From Beroe ovata (taxonomy: Eukaryota; Ctenophora; Nuda; Beroida; Beroidae), in the NCBI GenBank assembly GCA_946803715.1, contig CAMPET010000206.1, forward strand, positions 61,162-125,161: a stretch of 64,000 nucleotides of DNA. The letters are read 5' to 3'. Every line of letters starts with the position of its first letter. The first letter of the stretch is position 1. A program made the translations under genes and the position numbers. Of the stretch, positions 44,796 through 56,519 are shown in pieces. The notes under the pieces were generated by a model, which did not search any database, was not told the origin of the DNA, and saw only the letters and a list, made by a program, of their open reading frames with translations.

Positions 44796-47700
44796 TCAAA
44801 ACACAGGGTCCGATATGCCAAAGTCGGGGTTACAGGTGAATGGAATGGTTATAGCATACCTCACCCCCTCCTCAACTCTTTCCACATGATGAGGGTTCTC
44901 CCGTCCCGATGTAAACACGCTCACCCTGCCTGAGGGGGGAGTGTCAGAGGGGGGAACAAGGGGGAACGTGTCATGGGAGCAAGGGGGAGTGTCACAAGGG
45001 GGAATAGGGGAGCAAGGGGGAGTGTCACAAGGGTGGAATAGGGGAGCATTGTTTGAAAAAAGTATTTCGTGTAGAGCGGGAGAACGAATTTGTGGGCGGG
45101 AAGCATTTGTGAGTGTTCGAGAAGTGCCTATTCTGGAAAATTGTCGGAAACCACTTTGATTCACCCTATTATAAATACACCGCTTCGTAAAAATGCCGCA
45201 GGAAATTTACCACATCATTCTAGAACGACAGAACATATCGACGCGGAATCCGATTTGGCTTTACGGTATCTAATTTTAGACCGACTTTTAATTACATTCT
45301 CCTTTGAGCCGGTCCATTCTAAAGTAGCATCAATGGAATGTTCTATCGACATCTGGATCAAGACAAAGAAGGGCCATCTTCTCCGCCACAACAAAGTCAA
45401 AGATCGCCCTCACCTGATCATCAAGCGTGACCCGACTACGTCATTATTGATGATGATGAGCCTGACTTCCTCTCCCTCCCATTGTGTGATTTGATTTGCC
45501 ACATGACGAGGAAAGAGTAGAGATATCAGGGGGCATGATAGCAGCCATCATGGACTGTGACAAGCATGTATATGTCATTATGACGGTGACGACATTTTGA
45601 TTATACTCTTATTAATCAACATATATCCCTGCTGACGTGATGAAGATAGCAGACACAAACGTATGCTTGTCTGTGTGACATCACCAAATTAATGACAATC
45701 AATCTGTGATATTACCCTGTCATGACGTAGTTTTTGTCACATACACTCACAGATCTTCCTTCCTGCCCCCTAATTAATGCCCTTTTGAGTCATGCACGTG
45801 CTATTAATAACCCAATCTAGTACGATGATGTAATGCCTATGTTAAGAGTGACAGAAAGAGAGCGACCGGAGATCTCCTTTGAACTTTTTACATGTGCGAA
45901 AGTCACGTGACTTAATGCAGCGCGTGACTCTCTCTCTGTCTCTGTCCAACAACACAAACATCAACATCACCGACGACCACAACCGCTATAAAAGGAGGCA
46001 AGATACGCTAACCTGAATCGAAGCAGTGATATCATTTTCAAATTCGCTCAATTTCTCCGCACGATACAACGACATGAATACGTTTTTAGTTTTCTTGCTC
46101 TCGGTTTTTGTCACCAATGTAAAGTTTGTAGCATCCAGGTCAATTCTTGTTAGAGGTGAGAGTTGGGGAATGCGCAGGGGTCCATAATATGGCAACCGAA
46201 CGACGGTTCTTACCATTTCGAGGATAAGGAAACTCGTTGGTTTCCGTGGCGACCATTTTGATATCTTTCTTAACCTTTTCTAAATTTCAGAGAGCAAAGC
46301 AGTGTTGAGGACAGGAGAGGAACCAGTTAGCGAACTCGCAGAGGAAGCCGTCACCGACTTGGACGCATCAATGGGAACAGTGGTTGACAGAGGTTCGTTA
46401 GAGAGCAGTTAACACTTTTCTAATGTTAACAGTCTTTGTGGACGATGATACTAGCTCTACTTCAACGTTCATAGCAATAATATCTAACAACAATCTCTTT
46501 CTGCAGATGTTGAACTCGAAAACATTGAAGCCTCTCTGAAAGAACTGATGAAAGAAGTTCTGGAAGTTAAACTATCAGAGAAACTGAATTCTCGGAGACG
46601 TTCCAGCAAAATCAGGACCGCAAGGAGGTTAGAGGCGAGAGAAGAGGAGCCTGGATTCTTCTACGTCCCGCCAAATGGACGGAAATAGGACAATCGATTG
46701 AGTATGATTATATAGGGTAGTTGTTCGAGAATATTCCAACATTTCTCCGTTCAATAGGGTTTACTTTCACCCACCGTAATGTGGGCAGTATTGTGAATTT
46801 GACCACCATCGTTTTACTTATGGTGTATCTAAAAGTTAAGTCGTCAATAGGTTAATTGTTTACGATTTAATTTGTTATTTAAGCACTATTTAAGCTGATA
46901 TGTATTATGATTGCAAACGGGGATTTTAGCACTTTAGGTCACTTAATTTATTTATTTGATTATTTGAGTTTCACTTCACCGATTTATTCAGAGATACATC
47001 GTTTTCGATATTAAACAGCGATTTCAAATAATTTATTGAAATTAATTTGAAGATTGTGTGAAACTTTCATCTCTTTTATTTTCTTTTCCGATGCAACTCT
47101 TGTTATCACTGCTAATGAATTAGAAATTGACGAAAAATAACTATGGTTTCACAAATAAACATGATCTATCTTTGACGCATCAGCTTCGTTACAATAATTG
47201 AGTTTTAACTTTGATACTTAAAACAATTCCGAATGAAATCATTGTGGTTTTACAAAGAACTCCCGAGATATGACGGTATAAATAGCTTTGAAGTGCTTAA
47301 AATACGATCTAGATGTTACTAATCTAGAACAGAACATCTCGCGTGACGTATTGATGTTTAAATATCAACTACAGACTATCGTATCAGCATTATTGAATTC
47401 GAAGATGGAACGAATGTAGCTTAAATCTTCAACTCCAGATGCTAGGTAATTTAAGAACTTTTATTCGATCATATCAGACCTAAAACTGGGCAATGCGCTG
47501 ATGATTGACAAAACTGATATGATGTCAATATGAATGAGTTCTCTGGATAAGAAAAAGTTAGTGTTGAGAACGTCGTGGAAATTACCTTTGATTAAAGTGT
47601 GACATGAGAAATGTTACCTAAGTTTTCAGAAAACCAAAACATAGATGACTGATAACTAACCAGCTTTTGGGTGTACAGTGTGGTTGTATTGTGGTGTGTC

Positions 47701-50523
47701 GAACATGAATCGTCCTCCCTTGAAATGCTTGTTGTACGTGTTTAGGTAGAGTAAAGCTGTATAGTGGAATGCATCGTATTGTTCCTGAAAATATCATCGT
47801 GAATCAGTGAAATGAATTATCATAGGCAATAGCTCAGTATTATTACTGAAGACGTAAAAAGGGCAGGTTATATATGACGTCACTGATTGACGCGCCTTTT
47901 CTCAGCAAGCGCGCATCAAATGCGCGTCTCATAATTAGGATTTAGCGCCGAACAAATATAAAGTTTGCATTTGGCGCCCGCGCGTTACGTTTAAGTACGA
48001 GTATAAGTCAAAACTCGAGTTAAGGACAAACTCGAGTCAAGAACAGTCCGAAGAAAGTGCTACCCTCCAAAGCGAACATGTGATAGTCATTGTCAAGATA
48101 ATACCGTTTTTCAGCCATGCTGATCAGATCATGTTCTGTAGAGGATCCGTGGAGATATCCTGGGTTAGGATCAGGCCTTAAAGATCATGTAAAGCGGACC
48201 TCAGCTTCTGAAAAACGTCTGCATTTCAATTCAAAAATGAATTGAGCTTCTTGAGCATCGCAATTAATCCAGACTGCCACTTTTGTTTTAGCCAAGTCAT
48301 AGCTTTATAGCACCAGTCTCGCGTTAAGCTCTGTTTTCAATAAATTCTCACAATTAGGGGCAATCTCTGAGAAGTGAAGTAGGTAAAGATGAAGGACTAT
48401 CATTTCAGTTGCGAAACAACATAACTATCTACCCACGAGAGCTATTAATTCAGTAAGCTAGCGAGTTATGTAATGTCGGGTATACGTTTTGTAACACTGA
48501 ATAATACCTACTGATACTTCCTGGGTGAGCTCTGAGCGTTTCGATGTTAGGTCAACTGTTAGTTTAACTTAGCGTAAATTGATCAAGGCTTTCTCTATAG
48601 TCAATAATACGAAATTGACGAGCAATCCATCCATTTATCCAAGCTTTCTCAGGGATTCACTGAGATAATTCTCCCAGATTGACAACTGAGTGAGTCATAG
48701 CGAGGGGCTGGTGGAGATTCAGTATTTAGCTCATACCTTTTATCGGAGTTTTATAACGGGATAACTCGCTACGGTTTATTAAATTATAAACTACGCGGCA
48801 ACGGTTATTTCACCAGCGATCTGCTGTATTATTTAATTTGGTATTAAATCGATAATCCAGGGAACTGAAGTGCTCCTGAGAAACTCTCCGTATGTGCGTG
48901 ATTCGGTTGTGTGTGTGTGTGTGTGTGNGTGTGTGTGTGTGTGTCTCCCCGCTATAAGAGCTGCCAGAATGATGTCAATCATTTCTCAAGTATCAAACTC
49001 GAAATTTGGGAAAGCAACCAGCAACACACGTGATTCCACATTCGTCACCATAGCAATTATAACTTCACTAAGAGCCTACGACAAATCTTACCCACGTGCA
49101 GCCTGCGAACAATAAGGTTGTTCAGACAGATGGAAATATTACAATCCGAGTAGACGCGACCACATAATTCGGGCAAAATCCCCCTTCTGACCTGAAAATC
49201 CCACGTGCGGATAGATATTCACTATGACATGATCCAAAGGTCCATCAGCTCAATCCCAATATCCCATTACTCAGACAAATTCACCTGACAATTTGGACCA
49301 CTGACACAAAGCGATCTCTGACGTTAGTTTCGCTCGCATTTTGGTGAGCCAGTTTAACATGAATAGAATCCCTCTTTGCGTTCCTACTAATTTTGGCCAT
49401 GGCGCGGGCTTTGCCGAAAATTTTCGAATCATAACAGTTAAAATTTTGTGATTCTTAATCCCAACGATTCATGACTCCCAGAAACGCGCCAAATTACGAC
49501 ATGACAATTGACAGACAATAAAACACGTGGCACATTTTAATCGAATTAAAGTGGCACCCAATTATTGAAAATAGGTTCCATGCCATGGGATTAATTATAC
49601 TTTGTCACTAGAATGCCATACTGTCATTGGACCTAGCACGTGCAACGTACAAAGTATGACATGTGTGATTGTCATATTCAATATTCTCTAGTTCATACTT
49701 TCATATATTGGTCGATATAATTATAGGTCATTGATCCAAGCATTTTGTTTCCAAGGTTTCTTTATTTCAGCGCCATGTTCAGTGCTCACTTTCATTGACC
49801 TTTGCTGCAGAGTCTTGAAACTTATTCGTGACTAATGACTATTTGCGTGACTACTGACTATTTGCGCGTGACTATGATTTACCATGTGTATACGCGTACG
49901 TGGTTATAGTAACCACAGGTAACTCAGGTACCGTGTTGTTTTGCACGTGTAGACTTACCGTGTCGGTGTGCACGTGCCAATATTCGTCATGGATGGTTGC
50001 GGGAGGTTTATCAGTCATTCGAGAGAAGAACGTGGGTTTTGTCAGTTTGAGGAGCCCACTTTTCACTTTCCACACTCGTTCTATCTCCACCTAGATGAGA
50101 ATAGAAGGTGAGGGAGGGTGAGAATAAAGGATGAGGAAAGAGGAGAGAGTGGTGATGAGTTTGGGTGAGACGAGAATGATTTCAGTTATTTATAATAATA
50201 ATTGATAGAATTCGTGCGTCAATATTCGATGAAGTTATAGATGAATGTATGGAGAGATATCTTTTCTGAGACATATCAGTATTTCAGTATTATATAGCGA
50301 TAGGTATTATGCGCAATTCGATAAAATTCTAATTTATCTTGAAATTTTATTGCGCACCGAACTGACAAAACGAATGTTGCATCATTCAAAATGTGATATA
50401 TTTCTTATCGGTAGGTGTGGTATTTCTAATTGATCGTGAACGAATTTCGCATGCATTTCATCGCTATTCTCATAGGCAGAGTATTGAATTCAGGATTCTG
50501 CGTTCAGGGCACTAGTCACCCTC

Positions 50524-50595
<72 letters not shown>

Positions 50596-52994
50596 NGACA
50601 CACACACAGACACACATACACACACTGACACACACACATACACACGCAGACCCGGACACAGACACACAGACACACAAACTCACACAAACTCACAGAGCCA
50701 CAGACACAGACACATACACACACACAAACACACACTGGCGTTATGGGAGTGTGCACGTGTTACTCGAGGAGGAGTAACAGGAGGAAAGGACGGTTTAGTT
50801 CTTTAAACCTTATTAGGAAAAGTGAAAACTTGAAACAAAAAATCGGTACATTACTTGAACAGATTAAATCACTCTCAATTTTGAAACTCTGAATTTTGTT
50901 ATGGGTATAGTAATGCTTTGAAATTTCTCAATCAGTTTGATTCTCCTTATTTGCCCCTTACAAGTGCATAATTGCCAAATAACGCGATTGTGCTTGAAAC
51001 GTGATTTCCACAACAAATGACAACATTTCACATTATATGGCCGGTAGTCAAAGGCGAGTGCGTCCCCCATAATTCTTACTATCGCTAGCTAACGTCGGTG
51101 TCATCCATGATCAGATCATCATACATCAACCCAATTTGACATCAATCCCATTTGACATCAATCCCATTTGACATCAGTATTGATGATCCGTTGCTCCACC
51201 TGCCCGAAATGATCAATGATGGCTTGCGAGGAATGTGAAAATCGGAATTCAATTCATTCGTCAGCAAGTCAATCCCTTATCCTTTGCAATATCCCATGCA
51301 GCTGCTGCAATAATGCAGCCTAATCGAACGTTGCGAATCTCATTTAATATCTATCGCACACTAAAGCAACCAGCAATGTCTGCACATTTTAATCATTAGA
51401 CCCATTAATAGTACTCTCCAATCCGGTACTTTTCATTCATTAAAACAAAACCTCTAAGCAACCACAGTCCAACGCGTATATATTCTCCATTGAGGCCACA
51501 TTGTCTCCAGTACCTACAACTTTTCTTTCGAATTTTCACTTCTTAAGTTCCACACAGTTTTCGATACCTACAGGATATTTTCGAGATTTCTCTTAATCAC
51601 TTAACTACAGCATTTAATAAAGCACCGTTTTCATTAAAGCTTCACAAGGTTGTGCAACATAAACTGACAAGAGTTTATACCCCGTTCGAGACTGTAAAAT
51701 TCTGGTTTAAGTGAATGTGGTTACAGAAAATAAACACCGAGGCCCCCTTAAAGCACTACACCTCTTAAACAGAGCAGACTTTTATAAAGAGCGGATCACA
51801 CCGTTGCCTATAAATAGCGGGATTCGTTCACTTCAGAACGGGATCCAAACACTGTCGTGGATGATAGGTTGATACCATTCCATTCGTAACTACTCGTAAT
51901 TTACAAGGCGACTCGTCAGTTAAAAGGCGAATCGTAACTTACAAGGCGATTCGTAACTTACCAGGCGATTCGTAACTTACAAGGTGACTCGTAATTTCCA
52001 AGGCGACTCTGTGCTACTCACCTGAATCCTTTTCCTAACAGAGCGATACAACTCAAGGTCTTCAGCCGTAAACAGTTCCTTGACATCATTCTTCTCCGCC
52101 AATCTGAATGAGATAACATAGGTAACCAAGTTGGACGCCCGCTATTATAATAGTATTGGCAGGCCACACACTAACTAATCAGAGTTTGCTACGACTCACA
52201 CTCTGACACTGGCGAACTTAGTTCCCACGGTCAAGGCGCCACTGTGCAGATCCAGAATAGTGGCGCCTCCTGCGCCCCCTCCCAGCGCCATTCCCTTCTC
52301 CGCTATTCGGATGAGTTGCGCCACTTCGTCCCCAGTCACGAGAGTGTCGGCGAGATATCGGCCACACCACGCAGGCTCACACCCTGAGAATATTTAGAGT
52401 AATTGCAGAATATTACGAGTAAATAACATAGATGCCTACTTCCAACATCTTCACACTACGCCGGTAAAAGTATTTGAACTTCACTCGATTTTAATCAAAT
52501 TACTGTTGTAATAGTTCGCAACCACCAAACCTCGAAACTATAGTGTTCGATGTGCCGTGAACTGCGAATGCTGGACCACAGCATTTATTAGCATTGCTAA
52601 GAGCTCAAGATGGAACACAATTATGCCGTTTTTGATACTCATATTTCAAGTATTTAGCCGCACAATGAGTAGACGTCAGGCACTTATACGTATAGTAATG
52701 ATGACAAATGTTTTGATGATGACAAGTCAGTTATCACGCACCTGAGAAGTGTATGTTATGGTCGGGTAAGCATGGCTGCTGCTGTCTGATGCCCGATGTT
52801 CCAATGGTAGAATTCCAGGACGCCAACACCATTGCATTTGGATCCTCCCTCCAGATGGGCTGAAGTCTGTAGTAAATAGCCACGGCGGCTATGACAAATG
52901 TCACGATTATCCTACCGAGGCTGTTAACCACAGGTACTGATTCAGGAGTATTGCTACTCGGTGCAGCGGAGCTTTTCCTTTGTGATTTGACCAT
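44796..52994 (-). CDS. OGFOD3: OGFOD3-like 2-oxoglutarate/Fe(II) dioxygenase, membrane-anchored
   Basis: Six exons (52742-52994, 52200-52383, 52022-52103, 49959-50090, 47661-47784, 44796-44929) join in phase to 302 residues (human OGFOD3 about 319). An N-terminal cytoplasmic Ser/Lys-rich segment leads to one membrane segment (IIVTFVIAAVAIYY). Family blocks follow: CGRYLADTLVT, GLGGGAGG-like GMALGGGAGGATILDLHSG, LTKPTFFSRMTDK, the catalytic HTD of HDEYWHVHTD, LLYLNTYNKHFKGGRFMF, and GRVSVFTSGRENPHHVERV (distal His) with RYAITI (2OG Arg). All iron and cosubstrate ligands are present, so it should be active; substrate is unknown for the family. Introns are long (up to 2.7 kb) and rich in satellites. 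The last intron contains a peptide-precursor gene on the opposite strand. Confidence 0.9.
44936..45050. repeat. GGGGGA-rich tandem repeat beside OGFOD3 last exon
   Basis: Imperfect units of about 16-32 bp, such as AGCAAGGGGGAGTGTCACA, lie immediately upstream (in gene sense) of the last OGFOD3 exon; on the gene strand they supply a C-rich polypyrimidine tract. Confidence 0.85.
45987..45993 (+). promoter_or_regulatory. TATA box of the peptide-precursor gene
   Basis: TATAAAA in the context CCGCTATAAAAGGAGG, about 87 bp before the start codon at 46074, a normal spacing for a short 5'UTR. Confidence 0.65.
46074..46688 (+). CDS. Candidate amidated peptide-hormone/neuropeptide precursor
   Basis: Three exons (46074-46155, 46291-46392, 46507-46688) join in phase 1 to 121 residues with no cysteine. 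Residues 1-21 are a signal peptide (NTFLVFLLSVFVTNVKFVA). An acidic spacer and a predicted amphipathic helix (LKELMKEVLEVKLSEKLNS) follow, then basic sites RRR and ARR, and the extreme C-terminus reads EEEPGFFYVPPN-GRK-stop. Gly followed by a dibasic pair is the classical signal for proprotein convertase cleavage and C-terminal amidation, predicting a peptide ending in PPN-amide. A TATA box lies 87 bp upstream. The gene sits within the last OGFOD3 intron on the opposite strand. No known peptide family is recognised; GFFY resembles the insulin B-chain end, but the lack of Cys excludes insulin. The first donors (GTGAGA, GTTCGT) are only moderate. Confidence 0.68.
47880..47996. repeat. GC-rich hairpin island in OGFOD3 intron
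   Basis: Contains GCGCGCAT-CAA-ATGCGCGTC, able to fold, and GGCGCCCGCGCG, inside AT-rich intron sequence. Similar in character to the islands near 12.35, 18.05, 27.2, 40.2, 55.97 and 56.12 kb. Confidence 0.6.
48908..48944. repeat. GT microsatellite with embedded N
   Basis: (GT)n run with N at 48928 inside an OGFOD3 intron. Confidence 0.9.
50532..50756. repeat. Large CA microsatellite with N and degenerate tail
   Basis: A pure (CA)n of about 63 bp to the N at 50596, then about 150 bp of decayed ACACAGACACA-like repeat. Confidence 0.95.
51120..51180. repeat. Short tandem repeat, about 19-bp unit
   Basis: Units of ATTTGACATCAATCCC recur three times with minor changes. Confidence 0.85.
51895..52012. 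repeat. Minisatellite in OGFOD3 intron near exon 3
   Basis: About six imperfect copies of AAGGCGATTCGTAACTTAC (about 19-20 bp). It ends less than 15 bp from the exon 3 donor at 52021. Confidence 0.85.
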
Positions 52995-54555
52995 TTGACT
53001 GGGATTGAGGCTATTTTTTGGGACAGGAAATCTTTGTCAATCGAATCATTCCATCAACTAAGAATATCATATGATTGATGATTTATCATTGATTTATGGA
53101 TAGGTGGAATTAGCAATAAGGAAATATTGAATGAAGTATTTTCCACCGGGACCCTGGTACAGCAGACTCTCACTCGACCATCACAATACGTTCATAAAAT
53201 AACATCGTGTCAACCATCTATCTAAGAAGAACTTCACTGGCTCCCTTAGTTCAGCATCTCACTTCAGTTAAATAGTCGTAATGTGGCCATAGTTCTTCGC
53301 TCTCTCGAACTTATTTAGTTAACTGATCAGCGAACAGAATGTCTGAAATCTCGCTTGAAACCAGCTCTACACACCAATATTTGTATTTATTGAGTAACCA
53401 GACAAGCCATTACCAGGGGGTTGATCGATAGGTAACCCCATATTATTTTCCGAGTCACCTTCCTAATACTAAATACCCTTGCACTTCAGTTACTCCCACC
53501 CTGCAAATATCGCATTATGATTTAACATTTTAACTGATTTATATATATATAACATGGTATTAAATCCAAATCTCATTTGCCAGTATATATATATGCTAGC
53601 GTGACGAAATAGAGCCATAATTCAGCCTGCAACGCGCAATCCATTCCCATTCGGTATATTATGTGAACGGTCCTTTGAGTAGCTGTACAGAAGACGACGT
53701 TTTTATTAGCTTTTAATCTATAATCTGACATTATTTCTCATAAAAATGCAATATAATATTCTCGATCGATCTTCAGGGCTTTCGCCGCACTGATTTATTG
53801 CAACTTATTGCAAGAACCTAATTCACGTTTATTGTACCGAAAAATTATTACAGTAGGCCAGGGAATATTCTTTACACACTGCAAAATTTTCTTAGAAATC
53901 GCACTAGCTTCTATCGCTGTTTAACTACATCCTGACACGGGAAATAGATAATCTGTGAAGCAAAGTTATGTATGGGGGGTATGGGTGATATGTCAAGTCA
54001 TGTGTTTACTGTCATTGAACATGGGAGCAGCGAATTTGATAGCTTAATCTTAAAATCGTTATCAAGATTTGAATAAACCACACCAAAAGATCGTTTCATG
54101 CTCGTGCAAATACTGGACATGAATACTTATGCAGTGCTCTTAACATACTATAAGGGCTAGATAGCATTTTGTCATGTATCACTGCCTAGATTTATAGATC
54201 GTGTGTCTGTGCAACACATGGTATTGACGGATGATACTCACGTGTATAATTTGTCAGCGTTTGAACAGCTTTTAATTGAATGTGTCACTTCTTGATACTC
54301 GCCTTAAATGGTTGCATGTGTTCAAAGGTTCTCTGCTTGAGGCTTTGATTCATGTATCAAAGCTCCTGATTATACGAGCTTTTCACGTTTGAACTTCATA
54401 CACAACCAATCTAAATTCTGGTTTTTTAATTCATCGAACCAGTTGATGACCGTCCATTATTCATTTATGTATATAACCCCTCTCCAAATGTTGATACGTT
54501 TACATGAGTTGATTGTTGAATGTTGATATAATATATACCTAACTCAAACTACCAA
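52995..54555. other. Intergenic between OGFOD3 and the GPCR
   Basis: The two genes are divergent, so both promoters lie here. Contains TATATATATA stretches near 53541 and 53584. No gene seen. Confidence 0.4.
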
Positions 54556-55647
54556 TTGATCAAATCAACATCTACAGGAAGAGCCATGACAACACCTATG
54601 CCACACGAGAAATCAAATCTGGATGGATCTCATACGGATTATATCAGACTCATTTTCATAATACACTCTCTGATTATGTTTGTCATTGGGATTGTTGCAA
54701 ACATCTTTGTAACCTACTCAACATTTACTTATCGATCCAAGAGATTCGACAGATCAAGCTTCATCTTCTTCAGAAATCTGTCAGTGGCTGATGGGCTATA
54801 TGCAAGCATCGTCATACTTCCAGTTCTCTTGAACAACATATCAAGAGCGTGGATATTTGGTGATGTTCTCTGCAAGTGGGCAGCTGCTACAAGATACACA
54901 TTTCTTTCAGCCAGTACTAATTTTCTCACAGCTATATCCATTCATAGACTTGTTCAAGCTGTTAACCCACTACGGAATTATATTGGGCAATCTAAAAATA
55001 ATCCTATCATATCTTTCATGATATGGGCATATTCGGGTTTTGTGACTATCAGGTTGATTGCTCATCAGTCATTTTTTGCATCTTACAGCCCCTCTCTGGC
55101 ATACTGCATCTTTGAGGACTATGAAAGAAGCATAGAAAACATAATTTATGCATTGTTCATGTTAGCATCACCTTTCGCAATTGTACTCTTTTCCCATGGT
55201 ATTCTCTGCTACATCTCAATAAACAGGTTGACCAAGAGTGAGTGCATAAGGAAGAAGTCCATGAATGCAGTGAGATTTCCAAAAACAAGATATAAAGGTA
55301 AAGGGATATCACAGACAATTGTAACATTGGGTTCTCTCTCTGCATTGCTGATATTATCCTGGTTCCCAAATGTTTTAGCACAGTTTTTGGGACATAATAG
55401 TGATATAGGAAGAACCTGCCACATAGCAGCTATGTATCTTTATTTCTTCAATACAGCTGGTAATCCAATCATATATACCCTTGTGAATAGAGAGTTTAAA
55501 AACTATGCAAAGAGGCAAATTGTGTCAGTGATAACTAAGGAGACAAATGAAAGCTGCAACAGGAATAGAACTTATGTTGCCAAGATATCACCACTAAGTG
55601 GTGGGACATCATCTTATGTCAGACCTGTTAAATCATCAATACTATAA
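54556..55647 (+). CDS. Class-A (rhodopsin-like) G-protein-coupled receptor, single exon
   Basis: The 363-residue protein has seven hydrophobic segments. TM1 has IGIVANIFV and TM2 LSVADGLYASIVILP (the family LxxAD). Extracellular loop 1 precedes the conserved Cys of TM3 (LCKWAAATRY). The DRY position reads HRL, so the acidic residue of the ionic lock is missing. TM6 has SWFPNVL for CWxP and TM7 has NPIIY for NPxxY, followed by helix 8 (REFKNYAKRQ). The ligand class is not clear; it is not obviously an amine or opsin receptor, since TM7 has no Lys for retinal at the usual place. A second ATG at 54586 would give a 353-residue form. AATAAA overlaps the stop region at about 55646. The intronless CDS is common for such receptors. 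Confidence 0.85.
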   Translation: MIKSTSTGRAMTTPMPHEKSNLDGSHTDYIRLIFIIHSLIMFVIGIVANIFVTYSTFTYRSKRFDRSSFIFFRNLSVADGLYASIVILPVLLNNISRAWIFGDVLCKWAAATRYTFLSASTNFLTAISIHRLVQAVNPLRNYIGQSKNNPIISFMIWAYSGFVTIRLIAHQSFFASYSPSLAYCIFEDYERSIENIIYALFMLASPFAIVLFSHGILCYISINRLTKSECIRKKSMNAVRFPKTRYKGKGISQTIVTLGSLSALLILSWFPNVLAQFLGHNSDIGRTCHIAAMYLYFFNTAGNPIIYTLVNREFKNYAKRQIVSVITKETNESCNRNRTYVAKISPLSGGTSSYVRPVKSSIL

Positions 55648-56519
55648 TAAATGTGTATCATAAGAGTATATCCAAGGAGCCATCTGTGCATCTGTGTGAT
55701 ATTTGGATTTTCATGATATATACCTACTTGTGTTTAGTGTTGATAGCTAGCTCTATTCATTGTTCTGCACAGTATAACAAAGTTTAGAATCTTTGATCTG
55801 TTGATGAATGTTGAAATGACTCAGTGAATTTATTCAGTGTGATTATATGATATTAATTATCAAATCTACAAGCAACTTAAACTAGCCTGTCAGGAGCTGA
55901 CAAAACAGTAAATTTGGACAATGGTTATGATATTTGAATACACGCAATATGAATAATAATTTAAAAAACGCGCGGCGCGGCTCAATTCAAAAAATGTGAT
56001 TTTGATAATATGATAAGATACTTGTTTATATAATATCAATGATGGAGCAAAAACTATTCCAATTAAACTAAAAATTGATAAAAGATTAATTAAGTGATAC
56101 TGATAAATAAGCTCGCGGACGCGCCGCGCGCATTTTCAACTGACATGATCAATTGATCATGAATGATGAATAGTCTAAACATTATTTCAATATAGGCCAA
56201 TGATAATATGCCATTTGAGATGAGGAGTTAATATCTTGCCAGTTTTAGAACGACAAAAATTGCCAGCCCATTACTGTTCTATCTGTATACCATGCATATT
56301 ATGTACAGGTTCAGGACTTCAGGTAAGTGTCAGCTGTAAGGACTTTGGCTTGATAAAGGTAAAAATTACAACATAATTGAGTTATGGTTGGTGAGTGGTG
56401 TATCTCATAGACACCAACTCAGTTTCCTATTTCATTGTAAAATGCAGGATCTTCAATCACTAAACGTCATTTACTCTTTCACAGCAAGTCACCTGATTGT
56501 CGCTAATCAATCAGGCGAA
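55648..56519. other. Intergenic with two GC-rich islands
   Basis: AT-rich; ACGCGCGGCGCGGCTC at 55968-55983 and CGCGGACGCGCCGCGCGC at 56114-56131 stand out and are roughly inverted to each other. The region also contains a possible non-coding first exon of the next gene. Confidence 0.5.

Noticed and set aside
45090-45494. 134-residue plus-strand open frame
   Set aside because: Considered as a partner for the orphan signal exon (phase fits at about 45332), but it has no recognisable content and weak acceptor context.
46507-46688. Insulin-like B-chain end (GFFY) in the peptide precursor
   Set aside because: The precursor has no cysteines and no A-chain; the resemblance is limited to four residues.
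50430-50777. Open frames encoding poly-His/Thr or poly-Cys/Val
   Set aside because: Translations of the CA microsatellite.
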